A stretch of 14,420 nucleotides of DNA. Source: Acidobacteriaceae bacterium. GTDB lineage: Bacteria; Acidobacteriota; Terriglobia; Terriglobales; Acidobacteriaceae. The position numbers and the translations under genes were made by a program. The notes under the pieces are model-generated. The model was not told the origin of the DNA and searched no databases. It saw nothing but the letters and a program-made list of their open reading frames with translations. Where the stretch lies: the NCBI GenBank assembly GCA_030049955.1, contig JASIJX010000514.1, forward strand, positions 1 to 14,420, given 5' to 3'. Of the stretch, positions 14,142-14,420 are shown piece by piece. Numbering within the stretch: position 1 is the first letter of the stretch; every line of letters starts with the position of its first letter.

Positions 14142-14420
14142 TCAGCGGCTGTAAGTGAAGGCGCCACAGAGGTCGGTTGAATTCTCAAGGGCATCGATGG
14201 TCAGCACCGGGGGCGCCTGTCCGGAAAAGAAGGCCACCTGCAGCGTGCGTCCGGAGACATAGGTCGCCATCCACTGCGTTTCCTCAGTGCCGCAGAGCGT
14301 GTTGTGGTGCAAGAAGCGCCGGTCGGCGGGAACGTTGAGGTGGTAGAGCTCGCCGGTTCCGCCGGCGTTCACGTCGGCGTCAAAGGCGGCGGCTACTTCG
14401 GCTGGTCCCAGCGTGCGGGC
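14142..14420 (-). CDS. Conserved hypothetical protein (C-terminal end only)
   Basis: The frame enters from the right edge of the window and ends at TGA (14142-14144), giving the last 92 residues. An internal GTG exists at 14372, but the frame stays open to 14420 (ARTLGPAEVAAAFDAD before it), so it is treated as truncated by the window. The visible part has DRRFLHHNTLCGTEETQWM, SGRTLQVAFFSGQAPPV and the ending NSTDLCGAFTYSR. This looks like the C-terminal domain of a family of hypothetical proteins, probably beta-rich, with two cysteines that could pair; I cannot name the family. No membrane segment is visible in this part. Signal peptide and start lie outside the window. Confidence 0.75.
   Translation of the reverse strand, partial: ARTLGPAEVAAAFDADVNAGGTGELYHLNVPADRRFLHHNTLCGTEETQWMATYVSGRTLQVAFFSGQAPPVLTIDALENSTDLCGAFTYSR

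Overview
The window is GC-rich and densely coding, with strong G/C third positions. It looks like a chromosomal segment of a Gram-negative soil bacterium, most likely an Acidobacteriota (Terriglobia-type) genome. That placement is inferred from an outer-membrane porin of the BBP2/OmpL-like type, a secreted sedolisin, a SufBCDSU-SufT operon, and short TAAA-loop and purine-rich intergenic repeats. No 16S rRNA or other marker gene is present to prove it.

Region 1 (1-4862, + strand) is an iron-sulfur cluster assembly operon: the 3' end of sufB, then sufC, sufD, sufS, sufU and a sufT-like MIP18/DUF59 gene. sufC-sufD are 7 nt apart, and sufD-sufS and sufS-sufU overlap by ATGA. The sufB-sufC gap (134 nt) holds a perfect 14-bp hairpin, and the sufU-sufT gap (82 nt) holds a repeat pair around a small hairpin. 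SufS removes sulfur from cysteine, SufU accepts it, SufB-SufC-SufD build the cluster, and the SufT-like protein probably helps deliver it.

Region 2 (4899-10780, - strand) has a small secreted DUF2147 protein converging on sufT, then a pair of short TAAA-loop palindromes. Next, read right to left, comes a compact cluster: a type III polyketide synthase, a class I SAM methyltransferase and an FAD-dependent oxidoreductase, overlapping one another. The order polyketide synthase, methyltransferase, flavoprotein matches the logic of phenolic-lipid (alkylresorcinol/alkylquinone) operons such as srsABC of Streptomyces griseus. It is the best candidate in the window for an undescribed natural-product pathway. 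A BBP2-type porin lies directly upstream on the same strand, and upstream of that is a conserved-looking hypothetical protein with a PD-(D/E)XK-like core.

Region 3 (10781-13351) carries one large secreted S53 (sedolisin/pro-kumamolisin) peptidase on the - strand. It has a plausible promoter, a strong Shine-Dalgarno, a 17-bp tandem repeat that begins inside its last codons, and a textbook intrinsic terminator.

Region 4 (13352-14420, - strand) holds what looks like a frameshifted lipoprotein/membrane-protein gene, a tRNA-Ala(CGC) with encoded CCA, and the 3' end of a hypothetical gene running off the window edge.
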